Notes: generated by a model not told the origin, from the sequence alone. A DNA stretch of 11,703 nucleotides from Acidobacteriota bacterium (GCA_027294185.1 JAPUME010000280.1:1-11703), one strand, 5' to 3'. Positions 1 to 7,127 are shown, counted from the stretch's first letter. A program made the numbers and translations.

Positions 1-44
1 TCCAGTTCGCAGCCCAGCCGTCGAGCGATTTCGCCGAGTTTCAT
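1..44 (-). CDS. lpxD: Probable lpxD start (partial): UDP-3-O-acylglucosamine N-acyltransferase
   Basis: Only the first 14 codons are visible, reading leftward off the window: MKLGEIARRLGCEL, then an incomplete codon. This resembles the start of the N-terminal uridine-binding domain of LpxD, which commonly begins with a short 'LGEIA.RLG.ELEG' helix. LpxD adds a 3-hydroxyacyl chain to the amino group of UDP-3-O-acylglucosamine in lipid A synthesis at the cytoplasmic side of the inner membrane. The ATG at 42-44 is preferred because AAAGGA (minus strand, 51-56) sits 6 bases upstream. A second in-frame ATG at 57-59 would add five residues but lies on the other side of that ribosome site. The fragment is too short for certainty; a helix-turn-helix protein start is an alternative. 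Confidence 0.5.
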   Translation of the reverse strand, partial: MKLGEIARRLGCEL

Positions 45-237
45 GGCAGATCCTTTCATGAGTTCATAAGTTCCTAAGTTGGCCCGAATCAGCCGGATTA
101 GAACGATTCGGAAAGGGGTGGACCCTTGCCGGAGAGCCGGGCAGGCTCTTGCCTATGTTGCGGCATTCACTGGCAGTCTATACTCGCCGTTGTGGAAATT
201 GAAGGCGGAAAAGAGGCCGAATCAAAAGAGGGTAGGG

Positions 238-750
238 CTAGTCGCCTTCTCTGCCGGTAAAGAGGCGGAGCTGGCGGGTGCTGTAGGTGGTCTTGCGGCG
301 AGCGCGCTTGGCGCCGCCGTCGGTCACGACACTCAGGACCTCCAACTGCCGCAGGGCGGCCTTGGGGATGTAGATTTTCAGGTTGTTGGCCGAGAAATCG
401 GGCGGAATGATCATCAGCCCGGGTTCCTGTTGGGTCTTTAGATTGTTGGGGATAACGCCTTCCATGAAGTCATTGTCGATAAAAGTGAGGCGAACCCACA
501 GACCGCCGATTTTGGGGCGGGTGAGGAAGGTCTTGCGCTCCCTTCGGGGCGCGCCGGCCTCGAAATCCCGTACGAAGTAAACGCCTTTGACCTCCCCCAG
601 GGGTACGGTGACGAAACGCCCATTCAAATCAAGCATTTCCACGCCCTCTGAGCCAAAAAAGGAGGCTGTATTGGCGAATCCCTTAACCTCATCGCCGTCC
701 AGCTTACGGACTACTATCTTCTTGTGAGTAGAGGAGTTAGCCTCGGCCAA
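238..750 (-). CDS. Conserved hypothetical protein, two-repeat beta-rich, Acidobacteriota-like
   Basis: A 170-residue soluble protein with no signal peptide or membrane segment. I cannot assign a function. It appears to be an internal duplication. Residues about 11-60 (VVRKLDGD...GFAN...VTVPLGEV) and 84-139 (WVRLTFID...GVIPNN...IYIPKAAL) share the order VR-x-x-D, then G-x-x-x-N, then a hydrophobic strand, then V/I-x-V/I-P followed by a helix-like end. The linker (66-80) is rich in R/K, as is 148-153, and the C terminus ends in RQLRLFTGREGD. From memory this resembles a short family frequent in Acidobacteriota genomes; I could not check. The start is TTG at 750, set by a perfect GGAGGT 8 bases upstream. 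It is transcribed towards lpxD, 193 bases away, and divergently from xerD. Confidence 0.8.
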   Translation of the reverse strand: MAEANSSTHKKIVVRKLDGDEVKGFANTASFFGSEGVEMLDLNGRFVTVPLGEVKGVYFVRDFEAGAPRRERKTFLTRPKIGGLWVRLTFIDNDFMEGVIPNNLKTQQEPGLMIIPPDFSANNLKIYIPKAALRQLEVLSVVTDGGAKRARRKTTYSTRQLRLFTGREGD

Positions 751-758
751 GGCAGATT

Positions 759-764
759 ACCTCC
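759..764 (-). promoter_or_regulatory. Shine-Dalgarno GGAGGT deciding a TTG start
   Basis: On the minus strand GGAGGT lies 8 bases before the TTG at 748-750. No ATG in this frame is comparably placed, so this site fixes the start of the hypothetical protein as TTG. Confidence 0.75.
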
Positions 765-798
765 GTCGGCAGAGAGGGGCAATAGGGGTAATGTTTCG

Positions 799-814
799 CG
801 TTAAGTATTAGTTG
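799..814 (+). repeat. 16-base direct repeat, copy 1
   Basis: CGTTAAGTATTAGTTG here matches CGTTAAGTATTTGTGG at 939-954 at 14 of 16 positions, with the first 11 identical. This copy lies just downstream of the predicted transcription start (about 826) of the minus-strand hypothetical gene, a typical place for a repressor site. The operator role is inferred. Confidence 0.5.
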
Positions 815-832
815 CATCTTGTGGCTTGTGGT

Positions 833-860
833 AGTATAGGCCACGGTTTTTGGGTGTCAA
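833..860 (-). promoter_or_regulatory. Sigma70-type promoter of the hypothetical gene
   Basis: On the minus strand TTGACA (855-860, consensus -35) is followed after a 16-base spacer by TATACT (833-838, five of six -10 positions). The predicted transcript begins near 826 and has a leader of about 75 bases before the TTG at 750. This is the clearest promoter in the left half of the window. Confidence 0.65.
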
Positions 861-934
861 GGGTTTGGCGGGTAGTTTGATGCTCGCCATACGGCCCAAG
901 CCACGTCGGATTTAGCCCCCAGGGAGCGAATAGT

Positions 935-963
935 CTTACGTTAAGTATTTGTGGTTCTATAAG
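935..963 (+). promoter_or_regulatory. Candidate promoter for the xerD operon
   Basis: CTTACG (935-940, three of six -35 positions) lies 17 bases before TATAAG (958-963, five of six -10 positions). Transcription would start near 970, exactly where the nested inverted repeat begins, leaving a leader of about 200 bases to the xerD start. The weak -35 makes this tentative. Confidence 0.35.
939..954 (+). repeat. 16-base direct repeat, copy 2
   Basis: Second copy of the CGTTAAGTATT element, 140 bases from the first and in the same orientation. It covers the end of the -35 hexamer and most of the spacer of the candidate plus-strand promoter at 935-963. If both copies bind the same regulator, the two divergent transcripts would be controlled together. 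Confidence 0.5.
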
Positions 964-967
964 TTAG

Positions 968-1036
968 GTGGAATCCTCATTATTCCCCCCTGCAGGGCCT
1001 CCTGAAGCAGAGAAGTGAATAAGATCCAGATTCCAC
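968..1036. repeat. Nested inverted repeat (possible leader hairpin)
   Basis: Outer arms GTGGAATC (968-975) and GATTCCAC (1029-1036) are perfect 8-base complements. Inside them TTATTC and GAATAA form a second 6-base stem after a small internal loop, and within that CTGC/GCAG plus AGG/CCT can pair again. There are no matching target-site duplications at the ends, so it does not look like a small transposable element. It is more likely a folded RNA leader or a DNA cruciform; the folding is inferred from reading only. Confidence 0.5.
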
Positions 1037-1149
1037 GCAAATTGTCCATTAAATTGTTGATTTCAGAGGACTTTACTTTTTCAAAGCATCCTCGTTGGCG
1101 GTTGTTGGAAACGAGTGTAACCCACGGCGAATCGAGAGGGGGCTGTCGG

Positions 1150-1164
1150 CCTGCCTGTAGCAGG
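1150..1164 (+). promoter_or_regulatory. Hairpin covering the xerD ribosome site
   Basis: CCTGC (1150-1154) and GCAGG (1160-1164) form a 5-base stem with loop CTGTA. The AGG in the right arm is the only Shine-Dalgarno-like sequence before the ATG at 1170, so the stem could hide it. Another 6-base inverted repeat, CTCGTT/AACGAG, lies at 1091-1115. Confidence 0.3.
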
Positions 1165-1169
1165 TCTGA

Positions 1170-2150
1170 ATGGCTGAATATGGCCTAAGGCTCAGGTTCG
1201 GCCACCCGAAACTTGAAATCATGAAGCACTCTCCGAGACAATTCCCAGGAATCGCACACCCGGAGAGCCTGGAAGCCTACCTCCATTACCTCACTATCGA
1301 AAAGGGTCTCGCTGCCAACACCATTGCCAGCTACGGTTGCGACCTGGCCAAATGGGTGGCCTTCCTGGAGAAGAGTCGCATTTCCGTTGAAAAGGCGGGG
1401 CGGAAAAATGTCCAGAGGTTTATGGAGCATCTCTACACGCGGGGCCTGGAGGCGCGTTCGGTTGCCCGGCACCTGGTGAGCCTGCGTAACTTTTACCGGT
1501 TTCTGATTCGGGAGGGGAAATCAACGCAAGATCCCACCCGCGACCTGGACGCCCCCAAGCTCTGGCAGCGCCTGCCGAAATTTCTATCGGAAGTTGAAGT
1601 GGACACGCTGTTCGACCAAGCATGCCCGCCGGGAGTGGATTCGGCCAAGAGGCTTCGGGACCGGGCCATGATGGAGTTGCTTTATGCCACGGGCATGAGG
1701 GTATCCGAGCTGATCAACCTGCAGCTTGGCGATTTGCAGCTTGAAGTTGGCGTAGTTCGATGCACGGGCAAGGGGAGCAAGGAACGTCTGATACCTGTAG
1801 GACGCTCCGCGCTTTCGGCTGTGGAGAGCTATCTCCGCCGGGGCCGGTCTCAGCTTTTGAAAGCGGGCTCGCCGGATTATTTGTTTCTCAATTATCGCGG
1901 ATGGCCCCTGAGCCGCGTGGGTCTGTGGAAGATGCTGGGGAATTGTGGCCGACAGGCGGGGATCCGAACCCGACTGACGCCTCATCTGCTCCGCCACACG
2001 TTTGCAACACATCTGCTCGAGCGGGGAGCTGACCTGCGGACCGTCCAGACCTTGCTGGGCCACAGCGACATTTCAACGACGCAGGTTTATACGCATGTTC
2101 TTCAGGAGCGTTTGCAGCAGGTTTATCGTAGTTGTCACCCGCGAGCCTAG
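1170..2150 (+). CDS. xerD: Tyrosine recombinase XerD
   Basis: Site-specific recombinase of the integrase family that, with XerC, resolves chromosome dimers at dif under FtsK control. The N-terminal SAM-like DNA-binding domain spans about residues 32-120 (LEAYLHYLTIEKGLAANTI) and the catalytic domain about 140-320. All catalytic residues are present: R177 (GMRVSE), K201 (GKGSKERL), H272 and R275 (PHLLRH), H298 (LLGHSD) and nucleophile Y307. The ending CHPRA matches the HHPRA end of E. coli XerD, which favours XerD over XerC. The ATG at 1170 has a weak AGG 5 bases upstream and gives 326 residues. A start at 1221 would give 309, closer to the usual 298, but has no visible ribosome site. It leads the plus-strand gene series, 39 bases before the nucleotidyltransferase gene. 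Confidence 0.92.
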   Translation: MAEYGLRLRFGHPKLEIMKHSPRQFPGIAHPESLEAYLHYLTIEKGLAANTIASYGCDLAKWVAFLEKSRISVEKAGRKNVQRFMEHLYTRGLEARSVARHLVSLRNFYRFLIREGKSTQDPTRDLDAPKLWQRLPKFLSEVEVDTLFDQACPPGVDSAKRLRDRAMMELLYATGMRVSELINLQLGDLQLEVGVVRCTGKGSKERLIPVGRSALSAVESYLRRGRSQLLKAGSPDYLFLNYRGWPLSRVGLWKMLGNCGRQAGIRTRLTPHLLRHTFATHLLERGADLRTVQTLLGHSDISTTQVYTHVLQERLQQVYRSCHPRA

Positions 2151-2189
2151 CCGTGCGAGCGCTCGGGTTGGATATGAGGACCCTCACGA

Positions 2190-3497
2190 ATGAGCGATTA
2201 CTGGTTTCTGATTGAAAGCCGATTCTCTCCCGTGCAGCTTGAAGTATTGAATCATCTGATTCGGGCCTCGGTGCGCTCGGGTGTCAATCTGTATCTGGCG
2301 GGAGGCGCGGTTCGGGACCTTACTTCCGGGCATCCGATCCGTGATCTCGATTTCGCCGTGGAGGGTAAACCCCGGGAAATCCTGCGCTATGTCAAGAAGG
2401 CGGAATTGGCGGGCGTGGATTATGACAACCTTCGGCAATGTGCCGAGGTCGTTTTTTCGAACGGCGTAAGTGTGGAGATCGGCATGTGCCGAACGGAACA
2501 CTACTCGCGCCTCGGAGGCCGGCCCACGGTTCGTCCTGCGGTAATCTCGGACGATTTGCGCCGCCGGGATTTTTCCGTGAATGCCATGGCTGTTTCTTTG
2601 AATCCGAATTCGCGCGGTCTATTCCTCGATCCTAATAACGGGGTTGCGGACCTCGAACGCCGGGAGCTTCGCGCGCTTTACAATCGAAGTTTCTGGGATG
2701 ACCCGGCGCGCATCTTCCGGCTTTACCGGCTGGGGTCGCGGCTGCAGTTTTTGCCTGGGCCGCGGACCGTGACGTGGCTGGAGAGAGCGCTGGAGGATCG
2801 GTGCCAAACCTTCCTGAATAAGGCGCAGCAGGGCAAAGAATTGCGCGAAATCCTTCGGGAAGATAACCCTGCCCGTGTGATTGGAGTTTTGGCCGACAAA
2901 GGCTTTTGGAGTCTCCTTGACAAAACCCTTGCCCGGGCGCGCATTTCCCGCGATGAGTTCAAGAAGGTCCGGACGCTGGCGGGTGACATTCATGACGATG
3001 AAAAGGTTTTGTTGAATTTTTATTGCCTGACGCACCGGCTGAGCGGCGAGGGGCGCCGCCGCCTGGCGCAGAAAATCCTGAAAGGGCCCCGGGAACGCAG
3101 GTTGGGGTTCCGCCTGGAGGGGGAGGCGAAGAAGCTCGCCAAAACTTTGGTGTCTCGACCCTACCGGTTGCCGAGCCGGGCTTATGATCTGCTCAGGTCG
3201 AAGCCGCGAGTTTTGTTGTATTTCATCCTGCTTTTTTCCGGAAAGGCCGCCTTGCGAACGCAGATCAAGCATTTCCTCCACAAGTACCCGACCATTCGCG
3301 CCCGGCTGCCTCGAGCTGAAATCCATGCTCTGGGACTGACCGGGGGGCCCGCATACGAAAAAATACTTGAACAAATTTTCCGGCAAATCATCGACGCGAA
3401 GGTACGAACTCAACCTCAAATTTCCCGTCTGGTTCAGGAACTGGTGGAGAAGGCCCGCAGGTCAAAAAGCAGGAAAAGAAAAAAGAAGAAGGCTTAG
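2190..3497 (+). CDS. tRNA nucleotidyltransferase / poly(A) polymerase family (CCA- or A-adding)
   Basis: A 435-residue class II nucleotidyltransferase that adds CCA, or part of it, to tRNA 3' ends. Seen in order: the GGAVRD loop (38-43), catalytic carboxylates in DLDF (D52, D54), E96 with the R101/E103 strand, DDLRRRDFSVNAMA (121-134), DPNNGVADLERRELRALY (147-164) and the neck motif SFWDDPARIFRLYR (167-180). The last part (LTGGPAYEKILEQIF, about 383-397) and the overall order recall the polymerase module of bacterial CBS-DHH-PAP proteins, but the CBS and DHH domains are absent. Motifs do not decide between full CCA addition, A-only or CC-only addition, or poly(A) polymerase, so no symbol is given. 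The final 16 residues are nearly all basic, which suggests RNA contact. GAGGA (2176-2180) lies 9 bases before the ATG. Confidence 0.88.
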   Translation: MSDYWFLIESRFSPVQLEVLNHLIRASVRSGVNLYLAGGAVRDLTSGHPIRDLDFAVEGKPREILRYVKKAELAGVDYDNLRQCAEVVFSNGVSVEIGMCRTEHYSRLGGRPTVRPAVISDDLRRRDFSVNAMAVSLNPNSRGLFLDPNNGVADLERRELRALYNRSFWDDPARIFRLYRLGSRLQFLPGPRTVTWLERALEDRCQTFLNKAQQGKELREILREDNPARVIGVLADKGFWSLLDKTLARARISRDEFKKVRTLAGDIHDDEKVLLNFYCLTHRLSGEGRRRLAQKILKGPRERRLGFRLEGEAKKLAKTLVSRPYRLPSRAYDLLRSKPRVLLYFILLFSGKAALRTQIKHFLHKYPTIRARLPRAEIHALGLTGGPAYEKILEQIFRQIIDAKVRTQPQISRLVQELVEKARRSKSRKRKKKKA

Positions 3498-3559
3498 AGT
3501 CTCAATTCGGCGGTTTGCACCGGGAGGGTTCGGGGTCCTGCATCGGGGCGGATCCCTTT

Positions 3560-3571
3560 CCGTTGCAACGG
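3560..3571. promoter_or_regulatory. 12-base perfect palindrome upstream of dnaE
   Basis: CCGTTGCAACGG is perfectly self-complementary and lies about 58 bases before the dnaE ATG and about 22 bases before the candidate -35. It has the form of a dimeric regulator's site, but no known operator consensus is recognised. Confidence 0.3.
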
Positions 3572-3592
3572 GTGTGTCGGTCGCCCCAAGTT

Positions 3593-3621
3593 CTGATAAA
3601 TCCAAAATCTTCTGATAGAAT
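3593..3621 (+). promoter_or_regulatory. Candidate promoter for a leaderless dnaE transcript
   Basis: CTGATA (3593-3598, four of six -35 positions) lies 17 bases before TAGAAT (3616-3621, five of six -10 positions). The expected start is 3628-3630, on the dnaE ATG itself. The ATG has no good Shine-Dalgarno, which fits a leaderless or nearly leaderless message. An 8-base direct repeat TTCTGATA occurs at 3591-3598 and 3610-3617. Confidence 0.35.
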
Positions 3622-3629
3622 TGAAGTTG

Positions 3630-6600
3630 ATGCCACGCCAGAATTTTGTCCATCTCCACCTCCATACGGACTACAGTCTGCTTGACGGAGCCTGCCGCAT
3701 CTCAGGGCTGGTTGACTTAGCGGCCCGCTACGAGATGCCCGCCGTAGCGATCACTGATCACGGGAATCTATTCGGCGCATTTCAGTTTTACCGCGCGGCG
3801 GTGAATCGCGGCGTCAAGCCCATCATCGGCTGTGAGGTTTACGTGACGCGCACCAGCCGCTTCGACCGCTCCCCAAACTCCGACCGGCCCAACCATCTCG
3901 TGCTCCTGGCCGAAGACGAAACCGGCTACCGAAATCTGATGAAGCTGGTCTCGCTTGCCTACCAGGAAGGCTACTACTACAAACCCAGGATTGATAAGGA
4001 CCTTCTGGCCGAGAACTCTCGGGGGCTGATTGCGCTTTCTTCCTGCCTTCGCGGCGAGGTTGCCTCGGCCCTGCTCGAGGAGCGGTACGAACAGGCGCAG
4101 CAGGCGGCCTATGACCATCAGGAGATTTTCGGCAAAGGGAATTTCTTTCTCGAGATGCAGGATCAGGGGCTGGAGCCGGAAAAGAAAATCAATCCTCACC
4201 TCGTCGAGCTTTCCCGCAAAACGGGCATCCCCCTGGTGGCGACCAACGATTGCCATTACCTTCGACCCGAAGACGCCCACGCGCACGATGTCCTGCTCTG
4301 CATTCAGACGGGCAAGACTTTGAGCGATCCGAATCGCATGAAGTTTCCGACCGACCAGTTCTTCTTCCGTTCTTACGACGAGATGCAGGCGGTTTTCCAT
4401 GAAGTTCCCGAGGCGCTGGAGCGCACGCTCGACATTGCCGCCCGCTGCAATGTTCATATGGACAAGGCCTCGCACGTATTTCCTCATTTTGAGATCCCCC
4501 CCGAGTTCACGCCGGAGACGTATTTTGAAAAGGTGACCCGGGAGGGATTCGAATTGCGAAAGCCGGCCTTCGAGCGGCGGCGCGCCGCGGGGCTTCTTGC
4601 CCACCCTGTGGAAGCCTACGAAGACCGCCTGAATCATGAAATTGAGATGATCAAAAAGATGAAGTATGTGGATTACTTCCTGATCGTTTCGGACTTCGTG
4701 CGGTTCGCCCGCGACCGCTCGATTCCGGTAGGACCCGGACGAGGCTCGGCGGCAGGGAGTCTGGTTTCCTACGCCCTGCACATCACCGATATCGACCCGC
4801 TGCAGTACGGGCTGTTCTTCGAGCGCTTCCTCAACCCGGAGCGAGTTTCGTTTCCCGACATCGATATCGATTTCTGCATGCGCCGACGCAGCGAAGTCAT
4901 CAACTACGTGGCGGATAAGTACGGGCGCGACAACGTCAGCCAGATTATTACGTTCGGCACGATGGGCGCTCGTGCCGTGCTTCGGGATGCAGGCCGGGTG
5001 ATGGATATGTCATTTCTCGAAGTCGACCGCATCGCCAAACTCGTCCCCACCACTCTGAATATCACTTTGAAGGAGGCGATAGCCCAGTCCCCGCCTCTTC
5101 GCGAGGCGCGTGACAAGGAACCGCGTGTGAAGGAATTGTTCGAGGTTGCCGAGCGGCTGGAAGGTTTCGTGCGCCACGCTTCCACCCATGCCGCCGGAGT
5201 CGTGATCTCCGCCCAACCCTTGCATGAGGTGGTGCCGCTCTACAAAACCTCCAAGGATGAAATCACCACGCAGTATCCCATGGAAGATCTGGAGAAGCTG
5301 GGGCTGCTGAAGATGGACTTCCTGGGGCTGACGACACTCACGGTTTTGGACGAGGCTTGCCGGCTCATTGAGTCAGGTGGCAAGGGGAAAGTCGATCTCG
5401 ACAGCCTGCCGCTGGATGACAAGAAAACCTTTGAGCTCATGGCCAGGGGATTGACGGCGGGTATCTTCCAGTTTGAGAGCCGAGGCATGACCGACATTCT
5501 GCGCCGGTCGAAACCCACCCGTCTCGCCGACCTGATTGCGTTGAATGCTCTTTACCGGCCTGGCCCGATTCAGGGCGGAATGATCGACGAGTTTTTACGG
5601 CGGAAAAGCGGGCGCAAGAAGGTCCCATACGACCTGCCGGTGTTAAAGGAAGTTTTGGAAGAGACCTACGGCGTGATCGTTTATCAAGAGCAGGTCATGC
5701 AGATTGCGAATCGGGTGGCCGGGTTCTCGCTCGGTGAGGCCGATGTGCTGCGCCGCGCGATGGGCAAAAAGAATCACGTAGAGATGGTCGCCATGCGCGA
5801 GAAGTTTCTTGCCGGAGCCCGAGAGCGAAAGGTTTCCGCGAAGAAGGCCGAAAAGCTTTTCGATTTAATGGCGCAGTTTGCGGGATACGGTTTCAATAAA
5901 GCCCATTCGGCAGCCTACGCCCTGATTGCCTACCGCACGGCATACCTGAAGACCCACTATCCCGTGGCGTTTATGGCCGCTCTGCTCAACGCCGAGATCG
6001 GCGACATGGACGGCCTGGTGAAATACCTGAACGAGTGCCGCGACATGGGCATCGGCATTCTGCCGCCCGACGTAAACACGAGCGAGAGCTCTTTCACGCC
6101 CGACGGCGACAATATCCGTTTCGGCCTGACAGCGATCAAGAACGTGGGAGATGCCGCCATCCAGTCGGTCGTATCCGCCCGGGGCGAGTTGGGCCGTTTC
6201 GACTCGCTGTTTCAATTTTGTGCGCATGTCGATTTGCGTCTGCTCAACAAGAGAGTGCTTGAGAGTCTGAATAAGGCGGGGGCGTTTGATTCGCTCGGTG
6301 CCGGCCGGGCGCGGCTTGCCGCGGGAGTTGATGAGGCCCTGGAATACGGCCAACGCCGCCACCGAATCCGGGAGAGCGGGCAGCACGGATTGTTCGCCGC
6401 GGGTTCGGCGGATGCGCCGGAGGTCTTTCCTCCGCTTCCCGATGCCGAGGAATGGAGCGAGTCGGAGCGGCTCACGGGCGAAAAGGAGGTCCTGGGGTTT
6501 TATGTGACCGGTCACCCGCTTGAGAAATTTGCCGAGCGCCTGAAAAAGCTTACCCGGCACAACACCGGCTCCCTCGAGGAGCTTCGCCATGACAGCGAGA

Positions 6601-7127
6601 TTTCTCTGGGCGGGATTGTGACCCATCTGCGGGTCCGGCGGAGCAGGAGAGGCGAGATGTATGCCACCGGCATGCTTGAGGACCAGCGCGGCACGATCGA
6701 GGTTCTGTTTTTCCCGAAAACTTGGCAGCAGGTTCAGAGCTTGGTACACTCGGACGCAAAGCTGCTCATCCGCGGACGAGTGCGGCAGGAAGAGAACTCG
6801 CGGCCCCGGCTCATCGCCTCGGCGGTAAAGAACCTCGAAAAGGCGCTTGAGAATGTGGAGAACGGGGGAGGCGAGCGTCTGGTCATTCATCTGGACCTGG
6901 GACAGGCGGAAGATTCGCTTTTCGAGAAAGTCGAGCAGGTGCTTTTGAAGTATCCGGGCGACGTACCGCTGGAATTCGAGCTGGAACGTCGCGGCGATTT
7001 TCAGGCTTCTCTGAAGGCGCGCAAGCCCTCCGGGGTTCGCCCCGACCCGGAGCTTTTGGACCGCCTGGGAGAGCTTTGCGGGGCCGCGTCGGTGCGTCTG
7101 GAAAAGTCGGCAAAAACCGGTCGCTAG
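3630..7127 (+). CDS. dnaE: DNA polymerase III alpha subunit DnaE
   Basis: Catalytic subunit of the replicative polymerase, 1165 residues, normal length for DnaE1. The PHP domain (about 1-285) begins HLHLHTDYSLLDG and keeps histidines at 8, 10, 12 and at NDCHY (206-210). The polymerase core shows PGRGSAAGS (369-377), PDIDIDF with catalytic D410 and D412, and the third aspartate D563 in KMDFLGLTTL. The fingers and helix-hairpin-helix region follow. QHGLF at 918-922 fits the beta-clamp binding motif. An OB fold (about 985-1075) and a short C-terminal tau-binding-like domain complete it. A TTG at 3621 would add three residues; the ATG at 3630 is chosen because the family begins close to FVHLH. 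It is followed 40 bases later by accA, an adjacency also known in E. coli, and probably shares its transcript. Confidence 0.97.
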   Translation: MPRQNFVHLHLHTDYSLLDGACRISGLVDLAARYEMPAVAITDHGNLFGAFQFYRAAVNRGVKPIIGCEVYVTRTSRFDRSPNSDRPNHLVLLAEDETGYRNLMKLVSLAYQEGYYYKPRIDKDLLAENSRGLIALSSCLRGEVASALLEERYEQAQQAAYDHQEIFGKGNFFLEMQDQGLEPEKKINPHLVELSRKTGIPLVATNDCHYLRPEDAHAHDVLLCIQTGKTLSDPNRMKFPTDQFFFRSYDEMQAVFHEVPEALERTLDIAARCNVHMDKASHVFPHFEIPPEFTPETYFEKVTREGFELRKPAFERRRAAGLLAHPVEAYEDRLNHEIEMIKKMKYVDYFLIVSDFVRFARDRSIPVGPGRGSAAGSLVSYALHITDIDPLQYGLFFERFLNPERVSFPDIDIDFCMRRRSEVINYVADKYGRDNVSQIITFGTMGARAVLRDAGRVMDMSFLEVDRIAKLVPTTLNITLKEAIAQSPPLREARDKEPRVKELFEVAERLEGFVRHASTHAAGVVISAQPLHEVVPLYKTSKDEITTQYPMEDLEKLGLLKMDFLGLTTLTVLDEACRLIESGGKGKVDLDSLPLDDKKTFELMARGLTAGIFQFESRGMTDILRRSKPTRLADLIALNALYRPGPIQGGMIDEFLRRKSGRKKVPYDLPVLKEVLEETYGVIVYQEQVMQIANRVAGFSLGEADVLRRAMGKKNHVEMVAMREKFLAGARERKVSAKKAEKLFDLMAQFAGYGFNKAHSAAYALIAYRTAYLKTHYPVAFMAALLNAEIGDMDGLVKYLNECRDMGIGILPPDVNTSESSFTPDGDNIRFGLTAIKNVGDAAIQSVVSARGELGRFDSLFQFCAHVDLRLLNKRVLESLNKAGAFDSLGAGRARLAAGVDEALEYGQRRHRIRESGQHGLFAAGSADAPEVFPPLPDAEEWSESERLTGEKEVLGFYVTGHPLEKFAERLKKLTRHNTGSLEELRHDSEISLGGIVTHLRVRRSRRGEMYATGMLEDQRGTIEVLFFPKTWQQVQSLVHSDAKLLIRGRVRQEENSRPRLIASAVKNLEKALENVENGGGERLVIHLDLGQAEDSLFEKVEQVLLKYPGDVPLEFELERRGDFQASLKARKPSGVRPDPELLDRLGELCGAASVRLEKSAKTGR

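Larger units (their letters stand above)
751..1169. other. Divergent intergenic region, 419 bases
   Basis: This gap separates the minus-strand hypothetical gene from xerD. It holds the minus-strand promoter, two copies of a 16-base repeat, a weaker plus-strand promoter candidate at 935-963 and three inverted repeats between 968 and 1164. It also has a 7-base direct repeat AAATTGT at 1039-1045 and 1051-1057, spaced 12 bases, and a tandem CTTGTGG-CTTGTGG near 818-831. I see no protein-coding ORF with a ribosome site, no tRNA and no recognisable riboswitch class. Confidence 0.7.

Noticed and set aside
133..149. Hairpin AGAGCC-GGGCA-GGCTCT as terminator of the hypothetical gene
   Set aside because: The 6-base stem is perfect but no T-run follows it on the minus strand. 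A nearby inverted repeat CCGAATC/GATTCGG (84-111) also lacks a T-run and has a 14-base loop.
79..441. Plus-strand ORF of 120 codons overlapping the hypothetical gene
   Set aside because: It overlaps the 3' part of the minus-strand gene, has no ribosome site and its sequence is low-complexity shadow coding; the minus-strand gene has a strong promoter and Shine-Dalgarno.
799..954. dif site for the neighbouring xerD
   Set aside because: The TTAA-containing repeat slightly resembles a Xer-binding arm, but neither copy has an opposed second arm across a 6-base spacer, and xerD genes need not lie next to dif.
968..1036. Miniature inverted-repeat transposable element
   Set aside because: The terminal arms are only 8 bases and no direct target duplication flanks them.
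2156..2165. Palindrome CGAGCGCTCG between xerD and the next gene
   Set aside because: A 10-base GC palindrome in GC-rich DNA is not unusual, and it has no T-run or promoter beside it.
3768..4781. Long minus-strand ORF (337 codons) inside dnaE
   Set aside because: It lies wholly opposite the conserved PHP and polymerase regions of dnaE; long antisense frames are expected in GC-rich genes.
5865..6890. Long minus-strand ORF (341 codons) inside dnaE
   Set aside because: Same situation: antisense to well-conserved dnaE sequence, with no family motifs.
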